Shown: one piece after another, positions 13,830 through 26,327 of the stretch
Layout: the number at the start of each line of letters is the position of its first letter
Position numbering within the stretch: position 1 is the stretch's first letter
DNA from: Kudoa neothunni
Lineage: Eukaryota; Cnidaria
Length of the DNA: 64,000 nucleotides
Assembly (NCBI GenBank): GCA_964304625.1
Contig: OZ199839.1
Coordinates: 7,626,001 to 7,690,000, forward strand
Reading direction: 5' to 3'
Translations under genes and position numbers: made by a program
The notes under the pieces: model-generated
Seen by the model: only the letters and a program-made list of their open reading frames with translations
What the model was told of the DNA's origin: nothing
Databases searched by the model: none

Positions 13830-14538
13830 CTGTTTTGTTCGTTCAAAAATAGTGTATGATTGTGATAATTTATCTGTTGTTGTTGTATTGAATTAACCGT
13901 TTCGCGTCCAGTATGCGTTCAAATGCGCATAAAAAACAATCTTTGAATTACATTAACTACCGTTTCGTATTGCACATTGGATGCATCGTAAGTAATGTCT
14001 AATTATCTACTCTATTTAATAATATGAACATATTCCCTTGAAAATTCATGGAGATACTGAACTTTTTATTAATATATTGAGCATGATCCGGAAAAAATAT
14101 AAACTAACTTAAGAATATCCGGATGTTTCAAAGATTTAATGAGTTCTATTTTAACAGAACAGTAATAAGGATATGCTATATATAATAAACTATCCTCCTT
14201 TTATTGGACGAATTGATTAATGAATTGGCAGCCGATTATCGTCGTAGATACAGATAAATAAAAGTACCTAGCAAAGTTACTCTACTCTGTTTTATTCAAT
14301 ACTTTCGAAAAATCGAAATTAATTGGCTGCTTTATTGAGAATATTGATTGGTAAGATTTAAAATCAGCTCAAACCTCTGCAGACTAAATGGTGTTAAATA
14401 TCTGGATAAATTTGTTAAAATTATGTCAGAGTAAAAACCAATTAGAACATCTTAAAATATTCTCACTTCAAATTTTGGATATTTTAAACGTTAAAATTGT
14501 TATTTAGTTGTTTGCCAATGAAATATTCATCCATTAGA
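13830..14538. other. RPS9 3' flank and spacer
   Basis: AT-rich sequence with no coding frame or repeat that I can support. Confidence 0.5.
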
Positions 14539-14640
14539 GCAGGGGTTTTCAACCGGGGATAAATTTAAAACGGCAATGGGCAAATTAAGTAACATAAAAA
14601 TAGGGCAGGGGAAATTTTTGCATAATGGGGTTGGTGACGT
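14539..14640. mobile_element. Single hAT-like terminus
   Basis: CAGGGGTTTTCAACCGGGG at about 14541 is a typical hAT terminus, followed by a G-rich subterminal stretch. I found no matching partner end, so this is probably a truncated copy. Confidence 0.35.
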
Positions 14641-15010
14641 ACTTAAATATTTTTAATGAATTATAAAGTTCAGGGCTCTTAAACTCAATAAGAAGTAGGC
14701 AGAAATGCTTGAAATATTTTTAGGAATATGTATTTAACAACTATTATCAGTCTCCTTCTTGTATGCCTCGTTTGTCTTTTAGTGATGTGGCCTAATAATA
14801 TTTATAATAGCCATTTTCGTGATAAATAATATTCAGATGTCAGTAGTTTGGGCAATTTTTAATTATTTTTGACACTAAGATAGAATGAAAAGGCCTGAAA
14901 TTGTTTAATTTAGCAAAACATAAAAAATCAAATCTGTAGATAGCTTGTGAATAAGAGTTGATAGGATAGGATTCAAAATTGTCATTGCACAAGCGTATAT
15001 TTCTTTTAGG

Positions 15011-15840
15011 ACAGGGGTCACCAAAGTTTTTGTCCGACGAAGGTTCATCCCACCTCGTTATTATATATATGTAGTTCCAATCATAAGCAATACGTTAAGA
15101 TGTTTATCTGACAACTGATTCTTGTGGCAAGATTTATTAATTTTCAATTTTCAGGCCTCTAATTGGATTACGAACGACCCGTTGTCTATTGTATAATTAA
15201 AGAAAAATCGCGAAGTTAATTACCTTTATGGGTGTAATTAAGAGTTACAATTTTTTCAACCCTAAAATTAATAGTTTATCAAATTAATTATCATATTCAA
15301 GGTACGTAGATGCTAATATGGTGTTTATTTGTCAAGTTTTAAAGTTGTTATTATTTCTATATTAATCGCCGTTTGCGGTTAAGTACATAATTTAGTAAAA
15401 TACTGTATATGATGTCAGTAAATATGTAGTGAATGGTGATTATTGCTTCATCATTGTAAATTTCTAATATCAAATCAATTAAACTCCACCTGATTAACAA
15501 TTAGCGTTAATCAATTTATTTAATTTATAAATTCAAATAATTAAGAATTTTAAACTATCAAAAGCACAGGAATCAAATAAACTTTGCAACGTGTATTTTA
15601 TCGATTCGTACGTTTTACATTCACAATTTTGCTATATTAGTGCGTCTATTTTCTCCCATGTTTCAATTAAAATAAAACAAAAATATTAAAGGAATTAAAG
15701 GAGAATTTTTAATAAACATTCATCTCTTAAAGTAATGTATTATTGATGGTCTTCAAGCGATATATTATAATTCCCCTTGGGAATGCGCATTCGAGTTTCA
15801 GAGGAGGGGGAGCACCGTGGGCCGTATTTTGGTGACCTCC
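15011..15840. mobile_element. hAT-like element (~830 bp), no transposase
   Basis: Left end CAGGGGTCACCAAAG and right end (reverse strand) CGGAGGTCACCAAAAT are inverted repeats of the hAT kind. The interior has no coding frame. The 8-bp flanks do not match, so the insertion is old or the ends are from different copies. Confidence 0.5.
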
Positions 15841-16950
15841 GCCATAGATAACTATGAGTGGGGTTGGATCAATTGTGCAACGTACGACGAAAAAAATTTC
15901 CTAACATTTATAATTCACTTTTATGAACAGAATTTTGTCTTTTGATATTTATAAATTACTTTATATATATAATGATTAATTATCTTTAAATCATAGCAAT
16001 CATTGATCGAATAATCAGCGCAAAACATGAATAAGACAATATTGATGGGAGAATTTGTCGGTTGTATTAAACGTTAAACTCCTCATTTAAATATACATCT
16101 CTATTGTTGAAAATAAATAAAAGTTTATCGGTGTATAAAAATGAATCAATAGAATCCACTAATTTCAAATTTAACTACATATCAAACATGATTAGAACAA
16201 AGTTATTAGAAACAAGAATTAAGTACACGTAGGATTTTATAGAAGTATTCTCAAATCGTATATCATGAGTTATAAAACAGCTCGTAAGATATATTAATTT
16301 GTGTAACTCCTCGATTTATCTATCTATTCTCATTTAATGTAAAATATATAATATTTCGTTGGATTACTATTAAAGTTTGAAAGGAAAACAATTTAGATAT
16401 GTTCAAAAAGTCATTTTATTAATAATTAATATATCTGCAAGATACTTGAAAACCATTAAATAATATGTTATGTCCTTAATGAGGTTGGTTGTGTGGATTT
16501 GTAGCACATCCATTGCATTTGTTGACACCTGGAGGATTAGGCGGGTAATCCGTTGGTTATTATACGCCCACTTTTTGGTTACTGAAAGGGGTAATAAAAA
16601 TCGAAAAGGATTAACACATTTTAAAATAGAATAGTAACAATAATCGTAAATCATCGTTCTATTACTCTGCATAGAAGCTTGGTATTCAATCTGAATTAGA
16701 AATGTAAAATTTCGAGTTATTTTATTTAAAACTAATAAACTATTTTTTAGTCGAATATAATTTCATTGGAAAGTTGAAAATCAAGTAGCAATAAGAAAAG
16801 TTATAGGTAGATCAAAACTATAGGGGGGCATGCGCGACTATTAGTTTGGTATTGAGGGAGATTTATTGTGTATTGTTTTTTAATTCTATCCCATTCCAAT
16901 AACACATATCTATATAAATATATCCTCATAATTTCAATCTACACTTTACG
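15841..16950. other. Spacer upstream of GLMP
   Basis: AT-rich; a minus-strand ORF at 16403-16672 has no recognisable domain. Likely holds the GLMP promoter, but no motif could be assigned. Confidence 0.4.
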
Positions 16951-16957
16951 ATCAAAA

Positions 16958-18371
16958 ATGAACACACCAATGTTTATATCACTGATATTTGTGATCAGTG
17001 CTGTACATTTGGATTCGGTTGTTGATGAAAAATCTGAAAATGTAATTACGCTTTTGGTGGGGATTGATAAAATTAGTTTTTATTTAGGTGATTGTTCAAC
17101 TGGTGGATCCGAATATTCCTGACTCAACTAAACCATCCCTACAGTCGAAATACGTTTTAATGTCTTCCGTTGCACAAATAAATGGTTTTTATAACTATAT
17201 TTTTGTCACCGATCTATATGGACCCCAGATGGTCCTGTTACAGAGTAAAGATCAATGCAAACTTTCGGTTGATGTTGATGCGTTAAAGGATAATAAGGTG
17301 AAAGGTAGCGTGAAATTCCTGAAAAAGGGATCAAGTGATCCCTGTTCCATTTCCAGGGACGACTATGTATTAATGAAAATTGGTGGTTTGTTAGAGTTAA
17401 ATGAGAACAATAAAGACACTGTAAAAAGTTATGATTTTGATCAAGGTTATTCTCGACTTAAAATCTCCAATCACTCAACCATTTACAACACCAATGTTTT
17501 TAATTTTACGTTTTCTAACCAAGATTCCAATATTACAATTGATGTAGGTGTTTTAGTGTTCTATATATAGATATTACTCTGTGATTTCTTGTAGGTTGGC
17601 TATTATGGAAAGCGTTCCACCATGGCCAAACTACCTAATAATCCAGTAGGTCCATTGGTGGCTTTGATTGAGATGCAGGTCAAAAATTTGAGTGTTAAAG
17701 TCACCTCCAGCCTTGCTCTTCATATGTCGTTTGTTAGCTCTCAGAAAAATAACAAATTTGGTAGCTTTTTAAATAGATTTTTCAGTGATCTACAATCGCC
17801 TGGCATATTCAGAACTTATAATATTTCGTTGTATCCCTCGAATAATACTCAAAATGAGAAAATCACCAGCTGGCTTAAGAATTTCGCTCTATTTTGGAAA
17901 GCTGTTGCATACACCGACAAACCTCCTCGAAGATCTTCACAAATTATGGCAGATGTAAATTCGAAATACAAATGTGATAAAACTAAACCAAATTTCAACT
18001 TGGCCGAATCCACCCTAATCGATATGATCGAACTCTCTCCAATACAAACATACGACTGTTTTCGTGTTGATTTTGTAGCGCTCAATAAAGATTCTTTGTT
18101 CAGCTCCACTAAATATATGGATTGGAGTTGTACTTTTGGTTTCACAAACTATTATGAAAATATTATGCCTGTTGGCATTGTGTCTGTGGTTGCGGTGGCT
18201 TATGCTGCTCCATTGTTTGTCGGTGTCGTGCTGTTCCTACTCAGTAAAACCACCCATCGAATACAGTCTCCATCCACCTACGCTGTGATAAGTATTGAAA
18301 ATGATGAAGAAAATGATGATGATGAAATCGACAATGAATCTCTCTACATCGAGGAAAACTCGGCCTGCTAA
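16958..18371 (+). CDS. GLMP: Glycosylated lysosomal membrane protein (GLMP/NCU-G1 family)
   Basis: GLMP is a heavily glycosylated type I lysosomal membrane protein; in vertebrates it partners the transporter MFSD1 and protects it from proteolysis. Three exons (16958-17041, 17088-17543, 17595-18371), both introns phase 0, give 438 residues against about 404 in mammals. I see a signal peptide (residues 1-20), a lumenal part with several N-glycosylation sequons, and family blocks: LYGPQMVLL near the start, WLKNFALFWKAVAY, and ELSPIQTYDCFRVDF before a single membrane segment at about 371-396. The cytosolic tail holds YAVI at about 409-412, a YxxPhi lysosomal sorting motif, then a very acidic stretch longer than in mammals. 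Recognition rests on remembered alignment of these blocks with mouse and human GLMP. Start chosen for the signal peptide. Confidence 0.78.
17042..17087 (+). other. GLMP: GLMP intron 1 (46 nt)
   Basis: GTAATTAC donor, TTTTATTTAG acceptor, phase 0; joins the signal-peptide exon to the lumenal domain. Confidence 0.8.
17544..17594 (+). other. GLMP: GLMP intron 2 (51 nt)
   Basis: GTAGGTG donor, TTTCTTGTAG acceptor, phase 0; contains an in-frame stop that would otherwise split the gene. Confidence 0.85.
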
Positions 18372-18866
18372 CCAACCGATCATCTAATATTTTTCATCTT
18401 TTTTTAGTTTTGATTATATTATTCGTTTTAATTATTATACGAGTTTCTAATTGTGTCATTTTTTCTATCCTCTTTCTATGAGTTTGAAAGCGATAGGGTT
18501 GTTGTTTTTCTTTTCCATTGTTTATACCTTTATACCTGGAGAGTCGCCAAATAAATTTAATCTAAACAGGTATGATTTTTCATGTACTCAAAATTTCTCG
18601 CCATTTAAAAAGAATTGTCGAATATTCTAAGAATACGTTTTATTAAATTAATAACTGACCTTGATGTTGGACTTAAATAATAATGATAATATTTTATTAT
18701 TGATATAGCGATGTTGTTTAATTTTTGAAACTAATTTGACAAGTTTCTACCTATTTCATCTCTATATTAATCCATCATGTGAATAATAATAATAATAAAG
18801 GTGGAGAATTCACAGTCATATTTTAATATTTATCCGATTAAACAATTTCTCTAAGCATAGTATTTT
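18372..18866. other. GLMP 3' flank and spacer
   Basis: AATAAA at about 18550 is a plausible polyadenylation signal for GLMP. Nothing else recognised. Confidence 0.5.
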
Positions 18867-18867
18867 A

Positions 18868-20506
18868 TTTACTGTATATACTCGTGTATAAGTCGTAGGG
18901 TCAAATTTTGACTAGCTTATAGCAGCGATCATGGTTGACCCGAATATGAGTAGCAGTCATAAACCAACAATTTATTAATGCTTAAACATTTAGCGATTTA
19001 CAAAGTACATTTTAAATAAAATCGGATTATTTTAAGACAAAAAAGAAAATATTCATTATACAAAAAAAAATGATTATTTAAAAAAAATTAACAAACTATT
19101 AATATTCATTGTCGCCACCACCATCATCATCTTTAGCTGACCAAAACTCATCCTCATCAAAAAGGCGTGAAATATGCTACGACGATGTCAAGGTATCGTC
19201 TTCAGTTCCGTCCATCGTATGAGAAATGCCACATTTTTTAACTATTTCCTAATTATACTCGTGCTTATGGAGAGCCAAGAATCTCTTACCCATTTAGATA
19301 CCAATTCTAATACAGGTCTCCTAAAATTTCCTGATGCTGTCTTTTCCGCCAATTCGTCTGACATCCATTTGATCCATTGATCACGTACTTTACATTTGAA
19401 TGGAAAATTTAAAGAGACATCTAAAGGTTGTAATATTGAGGTTAAACCCGAAGGAATAACATCAGTATCTGTGTTAAGTAGTTTTTGAGACGACGCTGTT
19501 TGATATCATCAACGAGATGAGCTCGGAACATACCCTAAACCAACAAACTTGGTTTTTTATCCAAATTACCACTTGGGCGACGAGACCATCCTTTCTCGTG
19601 AACATGAATAACGACTCCAAGAGGGAATTTTTCTTTTGGAAACGTTTTCCGTTTAAAAATTATCATTGGAGGCAAGTTAGTTCCATCCGCCACGGTTTTG
19701 GTTCCTATATTATCAACTGTCCGGTTGCCAGGAGAATAAAAAAACAAAAGTGTTTCTTTCGTTCATGCCGACTAAGCTCATAATTTATCTTTTTCCCTAT
19801 ATCTATAACATATTTATGAAAGTTGATAATCTTGTCTTCTAAATCTGACGGAACTTTTTGATAAATTTTTGTCCTTCGTCTAAGAGCTAAACCATGCTTG
19901 TTCATAAAACGCGTGCATCATCCAACCGATGCTTTAAAGTTTGTGTCCTTTATGATATCTTTGGATTTTAATCGAATCACTCCGCGCGTCACTACGTATC
20001 CGCTTTGTCTTATTTCATTTATCCACCACCTGTTTAACTCTTCTTCTTCGCGGATAAATTTTGACGTCTTTCCCCTATTGGCTTTTTTTGAAACTGGCAT
20101 TTCTTCCAACCGCAGAACAGATTTTCTCCAATGGCATATCTTCTTTTTGCTAACTCCATTTTTATTGGTCGCAAGTCGATTGTTGTCATATTTGATAGCA
20201 TATTCCGCAACTTTTAATTTGAATTTGGCGTCATAACAATGTCTTTTTTTAATGGAACTCTTTATCCTAACCTAAGTGAAATACATATTAAATATCAACA
20301 AAACAATTTCGTCATTTTAATTCACACAATATTTTTTTACATATAATGATAAAAAGCAGAACATAAACTTATTACGGATGATTTATATACTTTACTAACT
20401 ACCAATCTAATTTTTACGTCGATGTCTCGTGTACAAGTCGCACGCGATTTTTGATTTAGAGTTTTTTGAAAAAAAATGCTACTTATACACGAGTATATAA
20501 GGTAAA
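18868..20506 (-). mobile_element. Tigger/pogo-type DNA transposon, decayed
   Basis: Terminal inverted repeats of about 26 bp (core TATATACTCGTGTATAAGT at 18875-18893, mirrored at 20481-20500) bound a minus-strand transposase in pieces. From the 5' side: a CENP-B-type helix-turn-helix part (WWINEIRQSGYVVTRGVIRLK, about 20109-19918), a catalytic part with NIGTKTVADGTNLPPMIIFKRK (about 19747-19535), then VIPSGLTSILQPLDVSLN and a WIKWM block (about 19460-19290), and an acidic C-terminus. Several frameshifts and stops separate the pieces, so it is a dead copy. The plus-strand ORFs here are shadows. Confidence 0.88.
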
Positions 20507-22634
20507 TGATGCTTGAGAAAATATATAGTGCATAACAAAATAAATTATCAAAAATACAATAATTATTTCTCCCCTCCCCCCAAAGATTGAGGGTTCTGAC
20601 AGATGAAACGATAGGTGTGCAAAATGACTGGAAATTTTGCTTATTTAAAAATAGAAATTAATTTTCATATCAAATAGGTTTTAATGGTTACATAGCTATG
20701 TTAGCGGAAGATAAGTGTTCATTGTAGATAAGAGATCAACTTCCCCTTAAATAATATTTTTAAAAAATTTTTAATTTCAAATAAATATTTTACATCGCAA
20801 AATTAAGTTATTTTTTCTATTTATAAATTTAGTATTTTTCTAATATGTTCTTTTTCGAGGCACTCCCAAATCAATTATTTATACATATAAAACCAAAGCT
20901 TGTATTATATCGAGTTAATAGAAATTAATATTTTTTCAATTGAATTAACAATAAAAAATGTCGATTTCATGATATTTTTTGATGAAACAAATGCTTGTTG
21001 CGCAATTGCAGATTATTCTCAATTTTATAGAATTAGAATTAAATTATATTAATTTTTCATAGTGTTTGAATTAAATACATCGTTTATAATTAATTTTGAA
21101 TTTTTAACGTTAAAATCTAAATGTAATAATAAAGTGTAAGTTGTATTTGGAGTCGAAGAAATTAAAGAAAAGAAAATTTCAAAAATAATTAATTGTTTAT
21201 TTTAGAAAAAATAATGTTTTTAATTCAAATATTTCAAAAAAACGTATTTCATTTCATAATTAACACTTAATAATTAATTTTTTCGTAAATAAATCAGCAA
21301 TTCTTGATAAAGCAGCACTTTAATAATATCATTAAAATTTTCCCGTTTATAAGCTCACAATGTTATTAATAAATATAATGAATTGATATTGGTATTGGTA
21401 TTGGTATCGTTATCGTTATTAAAGGACAAACTTGAAGAATTATTAAAAAAAGCGTTAGGAGACCAATTAAATTTTTTTTAATTTATATTTGCCTAAGATT
21501 TGAAATATATGAATAAAAATCATAACTATAATCAATAATTATCCTAGATGTCTTTATTTTCTAATGAATAAATATACAGTTTCTTCTAAACGCCGATTGT
21601 TATCGACTTGATAGCATATTTTATGTATTTAAAGTTGCGCTATTTCACCTTATAAATTAGTTATTTAATGCATCGTTATTTTTTACATTGCATAAAAACT
21701 CGAAAATTTGCTAAATTTTTATGCAATAAAAATCATCTATCATACCACATAAAAATCATATATGGAACCTTCACGCTGATTATGTGTTGTTTACATGATG
21801 TTGAATCAGCCAATTTTCTCGTCGTTATTATACTCCAAATTTTATTGACACAATTTTAAATCACTTATAATGTGGGACCATTATATTTTAAAGTTAAAAA
21901 CCAAATTTTTCGCCAATTATAAGTTAAAATAACTTAAATTGCTTTCTTGAAAACATTAGTATACTCAGCTCAAATATAATTTTAATAAATGCATTCAACT
22001 GAGCTAACTTTCTTATTATTTTAAATCAAACAGTTATGAATATTGAGACAATAAGACCATCCAAGAGATGACCTCCTAGCTTTGTTGGCGCGCATCCTTG
22101 ATAGAATAGATAAATATGTCATTATATTTAAAATAGGAATGCTTTAATGTCTTATTTTTAATAAAAATGTAATTCAGAAGTAGAGATAACGTAATTCCAC
22201 TCAACGACAAATCATCAAGTAAAGATCCCTCTTTATAAAGTCATTTATTTCATTAATAAACTAATGAAAATCAAATACGTTAATTTAAATATTACAGCTT
22301 CTTAATTTTTCATTCAGTATAACCAAAAAATACTTCAACTTCTTATATATTTTTTTCCTCGCAAATAGAAAATATTATAGACCTCAAATTTAAATAATTT
22401 ATTTGCGTCGTTGGTTGTCGGTATAAATCGTACCTCATACAAATAACTCGTTGCATCGTCTTACTAACTGTTCGCAATAGATTTTTAAACAAATATAATA
22501 ATCCAGCTTGTTGTTAATAACAAATAAGTCTGTTCGAATCATTAATCGATAAATACTCTCATCCAGATTCTTAATACCCTGATCTCATTGCCGCACCCAG
22601 TGACATTAAACAGGATTAATTCATATCCATCTTA
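20507..22634. other. AT-rich spacer
   Basis: No gene found. A short tandem hexamer array (GGTATT units, about 21388-21410) is the only structure noticed. Confidence 0.5.
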
Positions 22635-23400
22635 ATGTCAATGCTGAACAACAATGACAGTTTGCTATCATTTGAACAGTTGGAACAGCTCGCATCGAAT
22701 AAACTGAAATCCGGTAGCATAGTTGACGGCATGGAATTGGTTGAGGATAAACACTTGATATTGAGAATTCCACCGTTCCTAATCAACAACTACAATGAGT
22801 GTGTGAGGCAATTCTATCGAAGAGTTCTCAACAGATACAACTCTAAATATGGTGGAATCATTTTAGCAGTAGACCCAAACTTTAAAGTGTACGAAACATT
22901 CGGTCACAGCTTTCAAGATAATCACTGTATGTATATGAGAGCTTGGGTGAGGATGATGGTGTTTTGTCCTCACATTAACTCAGTGTACACTGTGAAAGTG
23001 TCTAGAGTGATTTATGTTCAAGGTGAGAATGTATTGAATATTCTACTTAGGTTTTGCCAAGAGACATTGTTGCTACATTATTTGGATTTATAGTGGTGAC
23101 GATACCTGTAGATTGCAACAGTGTGACGATACAGAATATTTCGGTTGGCGATGAATTAAATGTTTCAATTAGTCATGTTTCAGTGGAGTTGGAAAATTTA
23201 AAATTAGAAGCTAACATAGTGGGAAGTCATTCGCATGCAGCCGTCAAGTACAACAATTTCCACATTTCTATTATTTAAAAATTTTTTCAACTAGGACCGA
23301 AAATATGGAGAATCATCGATGTGGCAACGAATATAATCTTCTGGTCGATAATGAATACCGAAATCTGAATTCCGGAAGAAAACGAAAACAGTCAGACTAA
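22635..23400 (+). CDS. POLR1F: Probable RNA polymerase I subunit RPA43
   Basis: RPA43 with RPA14-type partners forms the stalk of RNA polymerase I, which makes pre-rRNA in the nucleolus. Three exons (22635-23006, 23051-23247, 23295-23400) give 224 residues, shorter than the ~330 of yeast and human. The N-terminal tip region holds LAVDPNFKVYETFG and VFCPHINSVY, matching the family's LAYDNIKV..G and VIFCP..G blocks. After intron 1, VLPRDIVATLFGF leads into VTIPVD in the position of the HIGCLVHG..NASIP block of the OB-fold, aligning without gaps. The tail ends in a basic GRKRKQ stretch that could be a nuclear signal. Donor 1 is uncertain: GTGATT at 23007 keeps the frame, while the stronger GTGAGA at 23022 does not. 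RPB7 and RPC25 relatives fit less well. Confidence 0.6.
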
Positions 23401-24589
23401 CTATTATAAACTTTTAGTGGTTTTTGTTTTTCTGTGTTAGTAAAGTCTTATTAAATGTTTGTTTTTCCACTCTCGTCTCTACAACCTACGATAGATGATG
23501 TGATGCGCATTAAACTTTTTACTTCGTGTATTTATAGATTTAAAATTACTAATCTTATAGCGCAGTTATAGGATTAAAGTTATTTTTATTTTATCGATTG
23601 TTTAAAAATAACATAATTATGTCCGACGAATGCAATATATATTAACTAACTTTAATTATTTCGTTCATTTTAGAGAACGCGGTTTATTTTTAAATTCGCA
23701 AACTTGTGAGTGTATGTTGTTTCCTTATGAATAGCTATTCCGTTAAATCCTTATTTTTCTTAAATATTAAAATATTGATGATTATTTTAAAAATAATCCT
23801 CTTTTAAATAAAATATTTTTACATTGTTAGAATATATAGAAACAAAATAGATTTTATCATTTTAATTTGAGTAAATAGACTTTTATATAAACTCTAAAAT
23901 TGAATTTTCCCGCGTAAATTTAATATGACCATGATCTTTTTTGAAAAAAATCCAATAAACAGAGATTATTTAATTTTTATATTTTTATAGTATTGTTTTT
24001 CGCATAAATAGGAGTAAAGTATCTAAAAGATTTTTAATGGTGTACACATTTAAAAAAAGAGCTGATTCCAATAAAGTACAACCTCGGACATCGATCATAA
24101 TCCGTTTTAGAAATGTGTTAGAACCCCGAGGAAATTTTTCCTGTGCAAAATAATGTAACTAACTTTAATCCGTTACTGCGCATCAAATAAATGATAACTT
24201 TGATTCTAATTTATGAAAAAACATGCGTACCTCTTGTTTATAAAATGAAAATATAAAATATAATAATAATAATAATAATAATAAAATATAGAATAAATAG
24301 TATTTGATTGAGCGACTGTTCTCCTAGAATTTCTTCTCTTCTCTGTTCTTTCTCTAACTGGATTTGTTCTGAACACCCTTTGTATATGTGTTCGAACTCA
24401 AAAGTGTTTCTGATTCCAAATTTTTGGTCAAACTCCGATTTGTACGAGCTCTGAAACGTTCAAACCCCTGGGTTGCATTGTATTATTTTTTTGAACTATA
24501 TTTAATTATTTATTTTGAAAATTATAATTTATTTTATATTTAAAGCTAGAATTTTTTGAGTTTTGTTTTTTTTGGTTTACAAGGTCAAA
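23401..24589. other. Spacer with an AAT microsatellite
   Basis: No gene seen. An uninterrupted trinucleotide (AAT) run lies at about 24261-24284. Confidence 0.5.
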
Positions 24590-25075
24590 CCCTTGAGCAA
24601 CTTATTAGGTTGTAACGTTGGGGTAGGTTAGGCTTTCTCCATTTACGCTTTAGGCACCGCAGCGTCATATTGAGGCGACTTACGTTTATACGGTAGTGTG
24701 GGATTTTAACCCATTAAACATCCTCGTTTTGGAGCAATCACCACCCCAACCATACCCTGGACTAACCCAGAATTAGTTTTGGAAAATCGTCTGAATGCGG
24801 GCATCGACTCTATGGAATCCCCTATTGAGTTTTATTTCGTTCCTGCATCCCGGCATTTATGGGCGCCCGAGGTCTACCCTTACCCCAGGCTCTCCTCCCG
24901 GTTGCAAGAAAGACCACAATAAATCGTAGATCGTTGCGATTATTACAACCTTCCTACTTAATTTCGGATTAGGAGTACAGGAACGCACGGCACGGACTAG
25001 GCTTCGATCTTACAACCTTATGGTATGCGATCTCCACCTAACACCACTATGCCAAATTGTCTAGGCTTTTTTTGA
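24590..25075 (-). mobile_element. Probable tRNA-derived SINE (~480 bp)
   Basis: This stretch is markedly less AT-rich than its surroundings. Read on the minus strand it begins near 25062 with TTTGGCATAGTGGTGTTAGG, resembling a tRNA A box (TGGCNNAGTGG), followed about 35 bases later by GGTTGTAAGATCGAAGCC, resembling a B box (GGTTCGANTCC). A long unique body follows, ending in an A-rich tail. The flanks share a near-repeat, CTCAAAAAAAGCCTAG against CTCAAAAAATTCTAG, a plausible target duplication. No open frame spans it. Confidence 0.6.
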
Positions 25076-25646
25076 GCTTTGGAGCTAAACGAATTACTGC
25101 TGAATATAATTATCCATAAATTTAGGTTAATTCAGAATTAGCTATAAATCTTCCTTTTGAAATATTTTATCTTAACAGAAAAAATGACTTTTTCATAATA
25201 CTACAATCTCACAAGAATTTGTAGGATTGTAGTTTTCGAAACAGATTATTATTTATAATATACTATTTAGTAAAATTTCTTTATTTTTCAAATATTAAAT
25301 ATAATGTTAGGTTACTAGAAATGATACTATAGAATGATCGGCCTCAATTAATTCCTTTGGCTGGAAGAAAATCAAGCTTCTCGATACATTTAATGTAAGA
25401 AATGTTGAAAAATAATTTCTTTTCATTTATCTTGTTATATATTTTATTTTTTATACTTAACCTAAATTGAGTTCAATTTTATTTTCATTTTTTGGTAGTC
25501 TTTAAAATTGCACAAGTTCACCAAATATTTTATTTTAATCCTGTCTTCTGTGGGTTTATCGAAGGATTCAAATATTTTTAGTTTTAAAAAATATTTTAAA
25601 TTGGAATATATCCATATCGGATGAATTTGGGGGGTGTAAACTAGTA
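25076..25646. other. AT-rich spacer
   Basis: Nothing recognised. Confidence 0.5.
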
Positions 25647-26327
25647 CAGTTGGTTTTACGCACTTTTTTTAATTTTGCTATTACAGAATTTGGATCTAAA
25701 TAATATAATAAGGTTGAGGAATGTCCAGATTGTTAATCACATGATTGTCCGGTTTTACGCACTTTTTTTGGATGTTTTTGGAAAAAATATATGAATATTG
25801 TTTGATGTTCAAAGGAATTAAATGAAACGAACAACAAATCCCCTCATATCCTACCACTACGTCCTCTTAACAAACAAAAATAAATTGTTTAAATGATTGT
25901 AAACGAATCTATTATTGTTGTCACTTGCGAATTTATTAAAATGAGTTTAAAAATTATCCAAATTTGACCAAAAAGTATCGATCGATCATGATCGCGATGG
26001 AGAAAGCTATATTTAAAAATATTTTGACGAATCTTTTGTGATCAAAATAACTAATTATTTTATTTCTAAGAGAAATAAATTATTTGTTTCTTAAATGTAT
26101 GCGATTCAATTATATTAAATAGTTACGTATATTATTGTATGAGCGCGCTATTAAGTGCGTAAGACTAGAAGTAACCAATTTCACACACATTTTTTCAACG
26201 ATCCGGAAGGAATTAATCAAACCCGGTTAACAACTGTGCTCTCATTTTAACTATGTTATTTAATAAGTAATTGAATAATTTTTTGCGATGCGCGAGCGAA
26301 AAAATGCGAAAAACCGGTCACTAACTA
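25647..26327. mobile_element. Tc1/mariner-type MITE (681 bp)
   Basis: Left end CAGTTGGTTTTACGCAC and right end (reverse strand) TAGTTAGTGACCGGTTTTTC, flanked by TA. It is the uninterrupted relative, in opposite orientation, of the element at 5744-7981. No coding frame. Confidence 0.75.

Noticed and set aside
16403-16672. Possible small gene on the minus strand, including a Pro/Asn-rich alternative frame
   Set aside because: The promising frame is only about 26 codons, is preceded by stops, and has no acceptor site in reach.
19174-20236. Several plus-strand ORFs
   Set aside because: Antisense to the Tigger/pogo transposase pieces.
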